Positions 44,848 through 56,062 of a stretch of 64,000 bases of DNA are shown one piece after another. Source of the DNA: Mastigias papua (Eukaryota; Cnidaria; Scyphozoa; Rhizostomeae; Mastigiidae); NCBI GenBank assembly GCA_964019165.1, contig OZ025284.1, forward strand, positions 3,653,773 through 3,717,772, in the 5' to 3' direction. Made by a program: the position numbers and the translations under genes. The notes beneath the pieces were generated by a model. The model had not been told where the DNA came from, ran no database searches, and worked only from the letters and a program-made list of their open reading frames with translations. Positions within the stretch are counted from its first letter, which is position 1. The number at the start of each line of letters is the position of its first letter.

Positions 44848-45435
44848 AGTCTCACGCTTTGGGCGTGAGAATCACGCATTTGCGTCATTTCTCACTCTCA
44901 CACGCAAAATGAAAATAATCTCACGCATTCTTATGTGTCCTTTTGTACTCAATTACGGGGAGTGTGGGGAAGCGATTGTCCCTGCTTTTGCAGAAGGATG
45001 AACCTCTGGATCGCCATTAAATCAAATTGAGGGATTTCTCTTTAAAAACATTCTCCTCATATCACTCTACTGTACAGAACAGTTGTCGCAAAAGTACCAA
45101 AATTCCGTGTAGCTAGTGACTAGCATGGTATTTGGGAGATGTATTACATGCGAAAGTAAAGGGCCTGGTCCCAAAAAGTCTGCTCGGGGCTACGCCCTGA
45201 GACCCCGTTTACATCTTCTAGCAACTTCATTTACTCTCTCCAATCTACAGTATTTACTTGAGGGTATTCCCTTGAATCCACCTTCCTACGCTTCTTTGAA
45301 GCCTCCACCTTCGGTGAGTGGAATAGTAATGTATGCTGTGCCAAGCAGGAAGATGGTAGAAGTGCCCGAAAAATTCTGGGGACAAGGCAGGAATAAAATC
45401 TCACTCACAACCAGTTTTGCAATTTGAGAGCTCTG
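44848..45435 (+). repeat. 588-bp dispersed repeat, family H, copy 2
   Basis: It is a diverged copy of 36739-37326, starting with the hairpin CTCACGCTTTGGGCGTGAG. It begins 14 bp after the palindromic MITE. Confidence 0.85.
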
Positions 45436-46439
45436 CTACGGACTACCTGAATTTTAGATGAGAACAAGCTTTCTCTTATTCTTAGCTAGATTAGAAGCGT
45501 GAAGTCATAAAAAATTTGTGGTGAGTATTCAGTCCCCTGTATAGTCTGGTTTACTTTTCTAGCAAACGAGATTAACATTCCTTTTTGGGATTCACCTCCC
45601 CAGTTAAAATCTCTTTAAAAAGGCTCTTTAGCTTACTGGACTTCTGCCAATCCTTCAATTACCCCCCTTTTCTCCCAACAATAATAGTGCTATAGATGAA
45701 ACAATTTCATTTATGATTCCAGAAACCTTTTCACTAAAATCTTATGACAGAACAACATTGATAGGTGAGGGAAGAGAAAATATCTAACGTTAAAATCTTG
45801 AACAGAAAGTTCGGATATATTTTATACATCATTGATGGTAGAAGAGAAATTGACTGTTACTTCTCCGATAAGATAAGAAATTATCCGAAAAAATTCTAGC
45901 TCTACAATTAGTTTCTTTAGCCTCTGAAATTTCTATCTATCCTATCAGCCTAGAAGCAAGCCCATGGACTTACTCGCGAAATTTTCATTTTCTGGGCATT
46001 TTTCAAAGTAGAATTTGCTCATTCAGTAGGCCCATGGGGGTATTATCTTTTCGAATATGTTCTGACTTTGAAGTAGAGACTCTACTTAGTGAATATTTTG
46101 AAAAGAACGGGCAAAATGGGAAATCCCATTTAGTTCGTATTTTTATTCGTGGTGAGCTGAGCACTGCACTGCGAAATTTGCGCTTTCGGCAAGCTCACGA
46201 GGCCATTTCCTGAAACGAGCCCATGTATGGGTTGGTTCAGGGGCATAGGGTAGGTCAATAGGAACCCTACTACTCCCATAGCGTTTGGTTTAGACATGAT
46301 CTTGTCAATGTAATGCTTTATGGTAGAAGTTGAATTTTGCATAGAATTCAGAAAAAATTGGAATCAACTTTCTCCATACTCAAATTGATGAAAAATTGAA
46401 GCTGTGCTTTATAGGGGAGATTAAGTAGGAAATTCTTTA
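45436..46439. other. Intergenic stretch, nothing recognised
   Basis: One kilobase without a recognised gene or repeat. Confidence 0.4.
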
Positions 46440-46830
46440 ATTAATATAATCTCAATCGATGCTAAAAGTGTAGTTTCACTTAGAAGCTAGCCATAAATCT
46501 TGGGAGATAGCAGAGCAATCTTCTAACAAGATATGAATATCCCATACGTCGGTGCAAAGGTCTGGAATGATATCCCAAACGACAAAAGAAATATGGAATC
46601 TACTCGCCTTTTTAAGCACAAAATGAAAACATACCTCTTGGATCAATAAATTAAAATCAGCACAGAAGTAAGAGATTCCTAGCATGACCTCCTGGTAGAA
46701 CAGTTTAAAGTTTGTTTAGTTTTTATTTTTTGTTTAGCGTATAACTGCCTTTATTTATGTTTTGCATGTAACTACCTTTATTTGTTTAAGTTTTGTAAAT
46801 TCATACTTTATGCATTAAAATCATACAAAT
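46440..46830 (+). pseudogene. L2/CR1-like LINE 3' end
   Basis: The frame at 46533-46649 reads GAKVWNDIPNDKRNMES, then LFKHKMKTYLLDQ and a stop. This is the conserved last segment of L2/CR1/Jockey-type ORF2 (GxKxWNxLPxxIRxxxS..FKxxLKxxLL). A T-rich 3' UTR follows to about 46830. Everything upstream is missing. Confidence 0.7.
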
Positions 46831-47837
46831 CGAATCCCGCTCGGGTCGGTTATTTTCTCGCACTTTCACTTTTCATTTGTTTAAGTGTATAGCTGAAGGA
46901 ATATTATGGATTATATGAAATATGAAGGTGAATCAGAAAGAAGCAGTAGGGTTTAGCTACAAGATCAAACAACCACATAGTATTCGTCTCCCTAACAGAA
47001 TACGAAGAATTAATCAATAACGCAAGACTTCCTAGAGACACAAAAATTAAAGAAACAAAGTATACTTGCTGCAAAATGTAACAAAAAGTAATCTGTATCA
47101 GAAAACAAATGGGGTCGTCTCCAATAACAGACATGACAAGTACCCACATCGATCATGTCCACTCCCTAGCCGGGTGGAGCGGCAATGAACCGTGGTGATG
47201 AATTGCTAGCTTTTTGTAGTGTACAATAGAAATAGTGCAGGGGATAACAGTAAATATAATGGAATTTCGTGCCAACAATGTGCAGTTTGCAAGTGTTTAC
47301 CATATACATGTATATCTAAACTTTGGGGAAAGAGTCTTGCGCAGATCTGTCACGATACACTTAGCTGAGAAAATAAAATCAGCTGCATATTTAGTAAGAG
47401 GGTCTTACATCTAATCTTAAAGTCTGCATGTACGCAATCTCCTCTCGGGTACGTCGCAGCCAAGGTATGTAACTATCAAAAAAAAAAAGAAAACAAACAG
47501 GCGCTCTAAGGAGGATTACTCGCAAAGCATGCAAGTAGGAAAGGCTTAAGAGGCTTAGTGCGTACGTCCCAAATGGATGGTCTTTAGTTAACAAATATTT
47601 AAGCAGTAATCTTGCCAGCAAGACAGCTGCTTCCAAACCAAATTTACAAAATAACTTATATAATCCAAAGAAACATGGGCTAGATTTAAGACCAGAGATA
47701 GTAAACGAAAAAGGCCACGAGTCCCGAATAAAGATATTTACATTTCTTGCCTAATACGTTCACGAACAGGCTATATAGTTGTCGTGTGTATAGAGCTATT
47801 TCAGTACCATATTCTCTGATTACGAGGCAAACTACTG
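46831..47837. other. Intergenic stretch, nothing firmly recognised
   Basis: A GCCAAG|GTATGT donor-like site at about 47460 has no convincing exon before it. No repeat boundary is seen. Confidence 0.3.
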
Positions 47838-48588
47838 AGGGAGCGTTCACATATTCCGCCCTCTGGGAAAGGGGAGGGGATCCTCAGAAATACTTATGCT
47901 TCGCTATGAAGGTAGAAGGTAGGGGAAATAGCATGTTCTTTTTCATTTCATTTTTTCATTCATTTTACAATTTCTTTATTCAGGGCAAGTTTCAAATTTT
48001 AATAAATTTGATTTTCAAACTGCCCTGTTTACAAAAAAAGAATATAAATTAAGTACCAGTCTACAATAGTTTAAAAAGAATCTTCTGTAATATAAACATA
48101 AGCAACGAGTAAAAAAAAATACGAGTCCGGAGATAATTAAGGTCGGTGATTTTTCAATGATTTCACGAATTGGGTAAAAGGTTTGGCTTTTTTCACTTCA
48201 GTTTGTTGGCTATTCCAAAGCTTTGCTCCTCTATAGGAGAAATTTTTTGGCCACATGCCGATGTTGGTATAAGCATATACGCATGCTTTTTGAATTCGTC
48301 TTTTTCACAGGATCCTTCAGGACTTAGATTTTTAACACTTCTACGCATATATGTAAGACAGCATCAAGAAAGTTCATTATATTATAAGTATGACTTTCTG
48401 TCGCACCCGAAGATCAACGCTGTACTCCATCAGGAGTTCCTTTTAGGGAGGAAGGCAAAGCAAATGATAACATAAATTAGGAGGGGGTCATAAGTTAGGG
48501 GGTCTAACTCGGGATTACCGAGGATTACAGGGAGAAGAGGGTGTATAAAATGGCCAACAAATGCTGACACAATATGTGAACGATCCCT
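47838..48588. repeat. MITE with AGGGAGCGTTCACATATT inverted ends
   Basis: Left end 47838-47855 pairs with right end 48571-48588 (complement AGGGATCGTTCACATATT). The length is 751 bp, with no transposase. The target duplication is unclear. Confidence 0.65.
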
Positions 48589-49308
48589 AAGCAGAATGAA
48601 ACAACTGAGTCACTAATCCCAAATGCTATTAAAGTACTACTTAGTCACATAAAATGTTAATTTGATTGACAGGTTGTACTACAATATAAGTTCTCTTTTC
48701 CTGATGAATATCTAATGTTCTAGTGTGGAAATTTTGTCCCATGATTTACAAGCTATGCGTTAAGCATGAATTCTTCAAAGGCCCTACAAGACAATGAAAA
48801 GTACTGCACTGTGACTCTGTTTTGACAACCAATGGGGCTTCTTTTCTAGAAATTTGAAAAAACGAAAAGATAACAATTAAGGTCAGTATCATATAAGATC
48901 TGTAAGATGGAGTGTGCCTGGTATGGGGAATATCTATCATCCGCAAGCGGCTATACAACTCTCTCATTTTTTTGAGGAGACTCCATATTTTTGGTAGATC
49001 TCCTATTCCCCCATGTCTGATTGAAATCTCCAGTTGTCTACAAGCTTTTGTCTTCAATAAAGCCAAATTTAAGTGTTTTGGACGGAAATCTTTTAACATT
49101 TGTCCATGGTTAAAGAAACACTGTTTAATGAAAACACCACACTCTACTCTACACTAATCGTTAATAGTGGGTTGGTTATAGTCCATTTTGATTGATCGCT
49201 TCTTTGGGATATTTTTGCATGTTAGCTAGACTACATTCGTTTCAATTCAGTTCGTTTCAATTCAAATCTTACTAAAAGTAGAAAAAGGCTAAGAAGACAA
49301 ATATGTTT
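48589..49308. other. Intergenic stretch, nothing recognised
   Basis: An open frame of 117 codons on the minus strand (48746-49099) shows no domain that I recognise. Confidence 0.35.
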
Positions 49309-49471
49309 TAGTATAGCACGAAATAGTGGGAACATTCTTTTAGCATACTGAAAGCTATTTTCGTCCGACACTCGTCAGAGTATGAAACGTCGGATAACGA
49401 CCAAAAGGTGAACCGAAATATATAGCCAGATGCGGGTGCACGTGATATGTTGAATAATGCGTCTATAGACC
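49309..49471 (-). repeat. Solo PLE terminal segment with hammerhead motif
   Basis: It matches 27697-27850 closely, from TATAGCACGAAA-type sequence to AATAATGCGTCTAT. No ORF is attached. Confidence 0.85.
49344..49384 (-). ncRNA. Hammerhead ribozyme motif, second solo PLE copy
   Basis: Minus-strand order: CATACT, CTGACGA, GTGTCGGAC, GAA, AATAGCTTT, C, AGTATG. Stem I is intact; stem III is short. Confidence 0.6.
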
Positions 49472-50632
49472 AACAGACTTTTCAAATGTGTTTTAATATA
49501 GATCCATGAAATAGGCTTAAATATGTATGAATAAATAAAATCAGCCAGCAGTATGCACATTCTGACAAGTAGAGCATAAGATGAATAAATAAGATAGAGC
49601 TACGGAAGGATTAGATAAAAGCAGCTGCTGTGGGTTCGGGGGCAAATGGCAGTGGAGTTTTTTCAAAGTGACTTAAGGGAAAAACAACTGAAAGTGCAAA
49701 ATACGTATTCAAGGCTTCCATGGAGTGAAATTCAAGTCGTTTCTTATTTCTATTCGCCCCAAGTGTTACAAAGTAAGGGATCCAGGAAATCAAAAGATAC
49801 TAGTACAAATTCTTGCCCTACATCTAACAAATATCTTGCTTCAACCATAAACAATAATCTGTGAAAAGGTCTTCAGTCTTTGCAATTGGAATTGATCAGA
49901 TTATGTTGAAGGGCAGATATCAAGTTTTTAGGTTCTGTTTTCATAGCTGTAACAAATAGGTTCTTTGTTAACACTTCTTTTGCTAAGATCTCATTTTTCA
50001 ACGTATGAAACAACGACTCTAGATGTTGTCTGTAGACTACTTGAATTATTAAACACCTGAATCTCAATATCAACCCTTCAGAAATCCCTTCTCAATATAA
50101 CATTTATTAATTAAATCATTATTTTTTTTGTAAACAAAACAATTAATATGTTGCCACATCACGTATGCACAATGCCCCTGGGAATATATAACAAAGAAAT
50201 GCACAAACACTAAGCATAAACATCACTGAACAGACAACAACAACCACACTACATAAGTACATGAGACATATCATAACAATCGCAAAATAATTGTTCTGTT
50301 TATATTGCTTCAAGCTGATTTTCATTAGCTTTTACTTGTTGAACCAAAATATTGAAGCCATGATTGTTAGGTAATTTTGCTGCTCAACAAAGAAAACAAA
50401 CCAGCATAGAGCACTTTTATAAATTCATGTATTTACTTGATTGCATGCATCATATATCTGACCCCCTGCTAATTCCAACCCCCACTAACTGAATTGTTTA
50501 GAAAATTCCAATCCCTCCACTAATTCTGACCCCCCCAGCAATTAGGTGCCAAAGAGTATGATTTTATGGTACTTATAAAGATCAATAAGCAAGGATAGGA
50601 GAGGGCATGGAATGATAGGAATCATGTTGATA
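49472..50632. other. Intergenic stretch, nothing recognised
   Basis: AT-rich sequence. CCCCC-containing motifs at 50460-50540 may be an end of a MITE. No gene is seen. Confidence 0.35.
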
Positions 50633-51194
50633 AGGGGCAATTCAAAAAGTATGTATGCTCAATATCAATGGATTTTTGACCCCCCTCCCCCTTGTATGCT
50701 TTCATACATATTAGAGATACCCCTCCCCTGAGCGTATGTACCTTTAAGCCATCACCCTCCCCCACCCACCTAAAAATTCAAATACATAAATTCTCCCACT
50801 ATTTGCAACGCTCGAAAAATTGCAACATTTGCTGACTTAAAGCACGTGCACAAAGGTCTTTTTCATTCTCACAATATGAATGGTGTGCCAAAGAACATGC
50901 AGCTGTGCTTGCAACCCAACATTTGCTGGGTCATTTAGCCACCCTCTTCCAACATGAAGCCAAAATAAACCAAGCTATTGCTGGCTTAATGTTGAGCCAA
51001 TGTTGGGTCATTTGGCCAGGGCTTGAAAGATAGTTGTATTTACCTAAGATGTTTTTAAAACAAACAGCACTTAAAAATTACACAGGTGTACGTACGGTCT
51101 TTGAGATACCCTCTCCCCCCTTGTATGGTGTCGTGCGCTTTTCAGGTACCCCCTCCCCTCCCTCCAGAGCATACATACTTTCTGAATGACCCCT
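50633..51194. repeat. MITE family M-like, copy C, with nested family X repeat
   Basis: The left end GGGGCAATTCAAAAAGTATG pairs with the right end (complement GGGGTCATTCAGAAAGTATG). Both continue with TATGCTC and C-rich tracts. The ends resemble the AGAAAGTAC ends of copies A and B. A family X element occupies the centre (50880-51035). Confidence 0.75.
50880..51035. repeat. MITE-like repeat, family X, copy 4
   Basis: It contains CCCAACATTTGCTGGGTCA and, at the other end, CCAATGTTGGGTCATTTGGCC, which are inverted, then AGGGCTTGAAAG. This is the clearest member of the family. It lies inside copy C of family M. Confidence 0.6.
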
Positions 51195-51505
51195 AATGTA
51201 AAGAAGTATGACTAAGTTGGGCATGATGAAAATGATAAACAATTAGAACAAATCCAACAATTTAATGAAAAGTAAAAACAAAAACAATTGCAATCACTGT
51301 TATACTAACTGTTATTTAAAGAGTAAGTTGATAATATGTTTGTAACACCTAAAATGAAGCTAATCCTACATCTATTTTGTTTTGATGAAACACTAAACCT
51401 CTCCTGTCTTACTGATTGGCAAGGGCTGTGCTTACCAAATGAATCAAGCTGATATTTTCTTGCAAATTATTGAATACACTCTTTGGTGTAAAATATGGAA
51501 TAGAT

Positions 51506-51511
51506 ACTCAC
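51506..51511 (-). promoter_or_regulatory. Strong splice donor just after the VPS10 receptor stop codon
   Basis: On the minus strand the sequence CAG|GTGAGT lies 14 nt after the TAG. It fits the donor consensus fully. It may start a 3' UTR intron, or belong to an alternative C-terminal exon arrangement. Confidence 0.55.
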
Positions 51512-51525
51512 CTGTCACATGTGTT

Positions 51526-54500
51526 CTATGTCTCCACAAATGCACTCATACCATAATCTGCTGTGTCACCATCTTCTCTCATCTCAAGGTATGGTCCAGT
51601 ATCTTTACCTTTCAATTTCCTCTTACAGAAGACAACCCCAAAAACTATAATAGCTACAAAAAATAACCCTCCAACTGATACTCCAATGTATAGATCTCTT
51701 TTTGCATTAGATAATAATCTGTAATCTTTAGAAATAGTACTATTTCTCTTCCTAGCACCCCTAATGATGGTCACCTCCAAAACTGCAACCTCTTGCCCCA
51801 TCAAAAAAAATGACAATCTGCGGCCCCTCACATGGCTGATTATGTCCTTCATGACTGTGTCAATGGGCTGGGTGCTAGATTTTGATGGCTTAGTGGTCTT
51901 ATCACTATCATCATCAGATGGTGCTTTTGTTGGGACTTTGTTCTGCACCAAATAGAGAGTTACAATGGTGGGTAGTGACTTAGAGACACTCACTAGCACC
52001 ATTTCTCTACGAATCTTAAATTTCTCTATCAGGTACTGGGTAGCCATGAGTTCAAAAAAGTTATTCCATTCTTTTGTTCCATTGTTAAGAAGATCAAGTA
52101 CACTTGAGAACTGCAACTCCAAAACCCGCACATCACCAAAAACTGTTACAGACATAGTAGTGGAAACAACACCTATTGCATTGAAAACTCTCACTTCAAC
52201 CTCATAAGTACCTGGTGAGCTGTAAGTATGCCTAACTGATGAATTAAGTGATAGAACTGGTGTCTCTATTGGTTCAAAGATCCAAGCAAAATGAACAAAA
52301 CCATGGCGATCTGCAACTGTTGGCCCATGGGTAAACAGTTCTGCAGTATACGTTGCCTCTTCCATTGCCACTACAGGTTTTGTTACATGAAGAAACACTT
52401 CAGATACCCTCTCAATGATTCTCATAACAGTTTTTGCAGTAAATGAGCCTGCAGTGTTGGATGCTAGCACTGAGATCTCATAAGTACCAACTCTTTTGTA
52501 TTTGTGATAACGCTTATTTTCACTGAATGTCAAGTTGTATTCCATAGCACCATCTCCATAGTCCCAAGTATACCTTGTGCCAAGAAAACCAGATTTTTGG
52601 TGAAGGACTACCTCAGCTATTTTGCCCAAAGCTATTGAGAACTTTTGAACAGATAATGACAACCCATCTGGAGCCATAGCAGGACACATTTTTCTTACAG
52701 GTACAACTTCTTTTTCAATACCACCTTGACACTTGTCACCTTTGATTTTGATGTAGCCCTTTGATTGGACATATTTTTTCCCCTCTGGACAGTTAACTGG
52801 GGGATTCAAAGATGCAAAACTTGTTGGAGTGCAGTATCCTCGAATCTTGTCCCTTTTGAAGCCAAAATCACATTCAAAATCTGCCATCGAACAAGGGCAT
52901 ACACTTACGTTTAACTTGCGTTCATAACTGCTTCCATATGAGCAACAGACATCATGTTTTCTCTTTTCATAAATATATTTTTTACCTAAAATACATGAGT
53001 TTCCTATCTTTTCTGGGCCTGCAGTCCACATTGTATAATTTTCTTCTGAACATCTGTAATCAAACACCATTGAAAAATTGACCTTCCAAATTCTCCATGC
53101 AAGCATTTTTGATTCAGATATATCAGCACCAAATATCTTCAATATGCTTGCCTTTGCGGCAGGATGAGCTGCCACTCCCACAACTCTTGATAGTTGGTTA
53201 GGCAAAATAGCAGATTTCCAAGTACTCCCTCCATCACAACTGAACTCTAATTTATTCTTATTTTGATGCAAAAATGGATCTGTGATAGCAATGCTGGCAA
53301 ACAATGCCCCATGATCTAGCAGTCTATAAACATGCCTTCCCAGCAAGCCTTGCTTCCAATTTCTACCTCCATCTAATGATATATAGCCACAAAGTGAGAC
53401 TGTTATATCCCTGCTTGCTCTGACTATAGTTCCTTGGGCTATGATGACTCCTGGGACATGTCTTGATGCAGTTATAGGTGACCAACCAACAATATTCCTA
53501 TCTTTAACATAAAGAGATAATCGAAATATGCAATTTGAAGCATAACAGTTAATCCTATTACCCTTTGCATCATAGTCAGGAGGAATGAGCCTTTTCCACA
53601 ACCCACCATTATTATATGATATAACTGTTCCTTTCCCAATTTGATTTGCAATGAATGTACCAGGTACAGCATGCACTCTGTGAATATCAACTACCGTTTC
53701 TCCTATACCCCAATGGGCTTCTATGGCAGTTAGGACTAATGAAAACTGCTGTCCATTTTCACTAGCAATATACAAGTTAGTTATCCCAGTAACTGTTAAT
53801 GCTGCTAACATAACTTGATTTACATCCCCTTGTAAGAAATGGTAGTCCATGTGCAATTGATTTGTTGGTAGTTCACATTCAACAAAGGCTGGTGAATGTT
53901 TATAAAAAACAAGTAATCTTCTATTTCCTGCTGAAGTCTTTTGTTGAATATAAATATAATCTTGTTTTACAACAAGGGAGTTTGGGTAGATAGGGCCCAA
54001 AGTTGGATCAAGCAAATGAGCCTTACCATTAAATGGTTCTTTTGATACATATACAAGTGAGTAATTCTTTGTGGGTAGCTTTGTATTTTGCATAGACAAT
54101 ACTTCAAGAAATATCTGTGATGTGTTCTTATGCTGTGACCAGAAAAACTGCCTGACTTTTGACATCAATAGTCTCCAACTTTTTCCTGTGTCTTTTGAAA
54201 TGTATACTTTATTACTGGCATCTCTGACCAAAATAATATTTGCTAATGTTGGATGAAATGACAACAGCATTGGATCAAATGTGAGGCCAGCTGAATAATA
54301 TGTAGTACCTTCATCGACACTTATATACAAATTTTTGTTAGCTCTGTCCAAAGCAAATACTAAATTCCTATTGATCGGTGAGACAAATATAGCACTTATC
54401 ATTGACGTATTGGCAAATTTCTCCAATTCCAAATCAAATGACTCTCCATAATTGAAAGATCTGTATACATTAGACTTTGAAGTGCAAAAGGACTTTCTGT

Positions 54501-54915
54501 TATACTTCAAAATTTGGTCACATGTTAAGATGAACAGCACCTTACTATCAAAGTTTGTCCAGGTGACAATTGCACCATGGTGAGTATCATTTCCCAGTGC
54601 TGTTTCTGTAAACGATGGCAGCATATATTTCAACTTGGGTGCTTTTGTACTCGACTCTTTCACATTTTCATCTGAGGTTTTATCAAACATCCCGTTTTTC
54701 CTTGATGTATACTCCTCTGCAAAACCAGAATTATACAAATTTTTTGCTGTATTGTAGTCTTTACCTTTCATATCCAAGTTGCCTGGGGTTGTAAAAACAG
54801 CCTCAAAGCTGCTCGGTATCTCATTGGGATGTTTAGATCCTTTGCAAAAACAGTCACATATCATATATATGTATATAATCATTCGAACGTCCATAAATCG
54901 TCTGCTGTGTAACAT
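51526..54915 (-). CDS. SorCS/sortilin-like VPS10-domain receptor, single coding exon
   Basis: The 1,129-residue type I membrane protein has, in order: a short N-terminus with a weak hydrophobic stretch (MIIYIYMICDCFC) as possible signal; a VPS10 ten-bladed propeller (about 110-615) with Asp-box motifs SVDEGTTYY, SKDTGKSW, NNGGLWK, SLDGGRNWK and SCDGGSTWK; the Cys-rich 10CC module (about 620-700); two PKD-like domains (about 755-915; WDYGDG and GTYEISVLASN in the first); one membrane helix (about 1073-1098); and a tail of about 30 residues with YLEM, a YxxΦ sorting motif. VPS10 plus PKD is the SorCS layout; these receptors bind peptides and traffic cargo between Golgi, endosome and surface. 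The open frame extends nine codons further but begins with TTG; the first ATG is at 54915. The lack of introns in 3.4 kb is unusual for this family. Confidence 0.92.
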   Translation of the reverse strand: MLHSRRFMDVRMIIYIYMICDCFCKGSKHPNEIPSSFEAVFTTPGNLDMKGKDYNTAKNLYNSGFAEEYTSRKNGMFDKTSDENVKESSTKAPKLKYMLPSFTETALGNDTHHGAIVTWTNFDSKVLFILTCDQILKYNRKSFCTSKSNVYRSFNYGESFDLELEKFANTSMISAIFVSPINRNLVFALDRANKNLYISVDEGTTYYSAGLTFDPMLLSFHPTLANIILVRDASNKVYISKDTGKSWRLLMSKVRQFFWSQHKNTSQIFLEVLSMQNTKLPTKNYSLVYVSKEPFNGKAHLLDPTLGPIYPNSLVVKQDYIYIQQKTSAGNRRLLVFYKHSPAFVECELPTNQLHMDYHFLQGDVNQVMLAALTVTGITNLYIASENGQQFSLVLTAIEAHWGIGETVVDIHRVHAVPGTFIANQIGKGTVISYNNGGLWKRLIPPDYDAKGNRINCYASNCIFRLSLYVKDRNIVGWSPITASRHVPGVIIAQGTIVRASRDITVSLCGYISLDGGRNWKQGLLGRHVYRLLDHGALFASIAITDPFLHQNKNKLEFSCDGGSTWKSAILPNQLSRVVGVAAHPAAKASILKIFGADISESKMLAWRIWKVNFSMVFDYRCSEENYTMWTAGPEKIGNSCILGKKYIYEKRKHDVCCSYGSSYERKLNVSVCPCSMADFECDFGFKRDKIRGYCTPTSFASLNPPVNCPEGKKYVQSKGYIKIKGDKCQGGIEKEVVPVRKMCPAMAPDGLSLSVQKFSIALGKIAEVVLHQKSGFLGTRYTWDYGDGAMEYNLTFSENKRYHKYKRVGTYEISVLASNTAGSFTAKTVMRIIERVSEVFLHVTKPVVAMEEATYTAELFTHGPTVADRHGFVHFAWIFEPIETPVLSLNSSVRHTYSSPGTYEVEVRVFNAIGVVSTTMSVTVFGDVRVLELQFSSVLDLLNNGTKEWNNFFELMATQYLIEKFKIRREMVLVSVSKSLPTIVTLYLVQNKVPTKAPSDDDSDKTTKPSKSSTQPIDTVMKDIISHVRGRRLSFFLMGQEVAVLEVTIIRGARKRNSTISKDYRLLSNAKRDLYIGVSVGGLFFVAIIVFGVVFCKRKLKGKDTGPYLEMREDGDTADYGMSAFVET

Positions 54916-55389
54916 AATTAAGAACTTGTTTACAAATACCAATTCTTGATCATATCTTCATGCAGAAGGCAGCGCGTTAGCTAAGCCCTAATAAAGCTAT
55001 CCATTAAGGTTTGAAAAGAAGACTTTATATAAAGAAATGAATTTTCTTTCCTGCATTTCTTGAAGATGTCAAAAAGTGCTGTTTGTAAGTCTTCAAAATG
55101 AGCTGTTGAACAAATGTCCTAAGTGTCTAGGCACACTGTCGACATATTGTTAGCATGAAACGACAATACTAGACAAGGATGTTGAACTTTGTGGCCCATA
55201 TGGCAACAAACAGCTTCAGCTTTTGTTAAATTCCATCCAGACTGCCTTTAATCGGATATTTGTGCAACCATAGGCTGCATTAAGCTTGCACTGCGCATTC
55301 ATAAGGAAATCATTTGTACTTGTTGTGCAAGTTGGACATTCGCGCCTTCCTAGGGGAAGTTTGAGTTGAGATAACGTATTCCTGGAATA
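54916..55389. other. Upstream region of the VPS10 receptor gene
   Basis: It should hold the 5' UTR and promoter. No TATA box at a convincing position and no upstream coding exon are seen. Confidence 0.35.
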
Positions 55390-56062
55390 GACGCTTCTTT
55401 TTATATGAAAAACTTTTATAAGAAAATGAGGCTCAAAATGCCAAAATCTTAAGAAACTTTTAAGAAAATCACGAGGCTCAAATTCCGGACTTCACCTTTT
55501 TACGTGTCAGAAATCGATATTGGCTCATTCTTTGTAAGCTCCTTTACAAAATCGAAACTTTTCTTTGATAATCTTGGTTAACAAAGATCAAACTTTTTAT
55601 AACAACTAATGTTAATTTCTTTTGGCTAGTTCACTCCAATAAAAGTTAAGAAAATCTCAGCCCCAATTTACGGAAAAATTTAAGAAAAAAAAAAAGTTTG
55701 GTTAAAAAAAGTTAAGAAAAAAAAAGAAAATTGGGGCTCAGACGAAAAAGTGGTTTTCATATAAAAAACCAGAGTCCAGAAAAACGCCCAACCTTCCTCC
55801 GGCTGTCAAACCTTCATCATAAACCTTCCTCTTTTAAGACTATCAAAACTAGCCAAAGCTTTTCAACTCTACGATGGGTATGTCTCGGAAGCTTTAACTG
55901 TAAATGGGCTATGCCTTTCACAGTCGATGTCGCATAATATGAAAACTTTGCTGAAACTAGATTGTCGATACAAATTTCAAAAGCTTCCTCAAATACGACA
56001 TAAAGAGCAAAATTTTCCTCCGGCTCAGAGCCGTGGAGCCGTGACTTTTTCTGGACTCTGTA
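55390..56062. repeat. Two adjoining MITE-like elements
   Basis: The first (about 55397-55760) is bounded by TTTTTATATGAAAAAC and its complement, with AAGAAACTTTTAAGAAAA inside. The second (about 55767-56060) is bounded by CAGAGTCCAGAAAAA and its complement, with CTCCGGCT near each end. Exact boundaries overlap and may be nested. Confidence 0.5.

Noticed and set aside
48746..49099. 117-codon minus-strand frame
   Set aside because: No recognisable domain or neighbouring exon; kept only as unassigned sequence.
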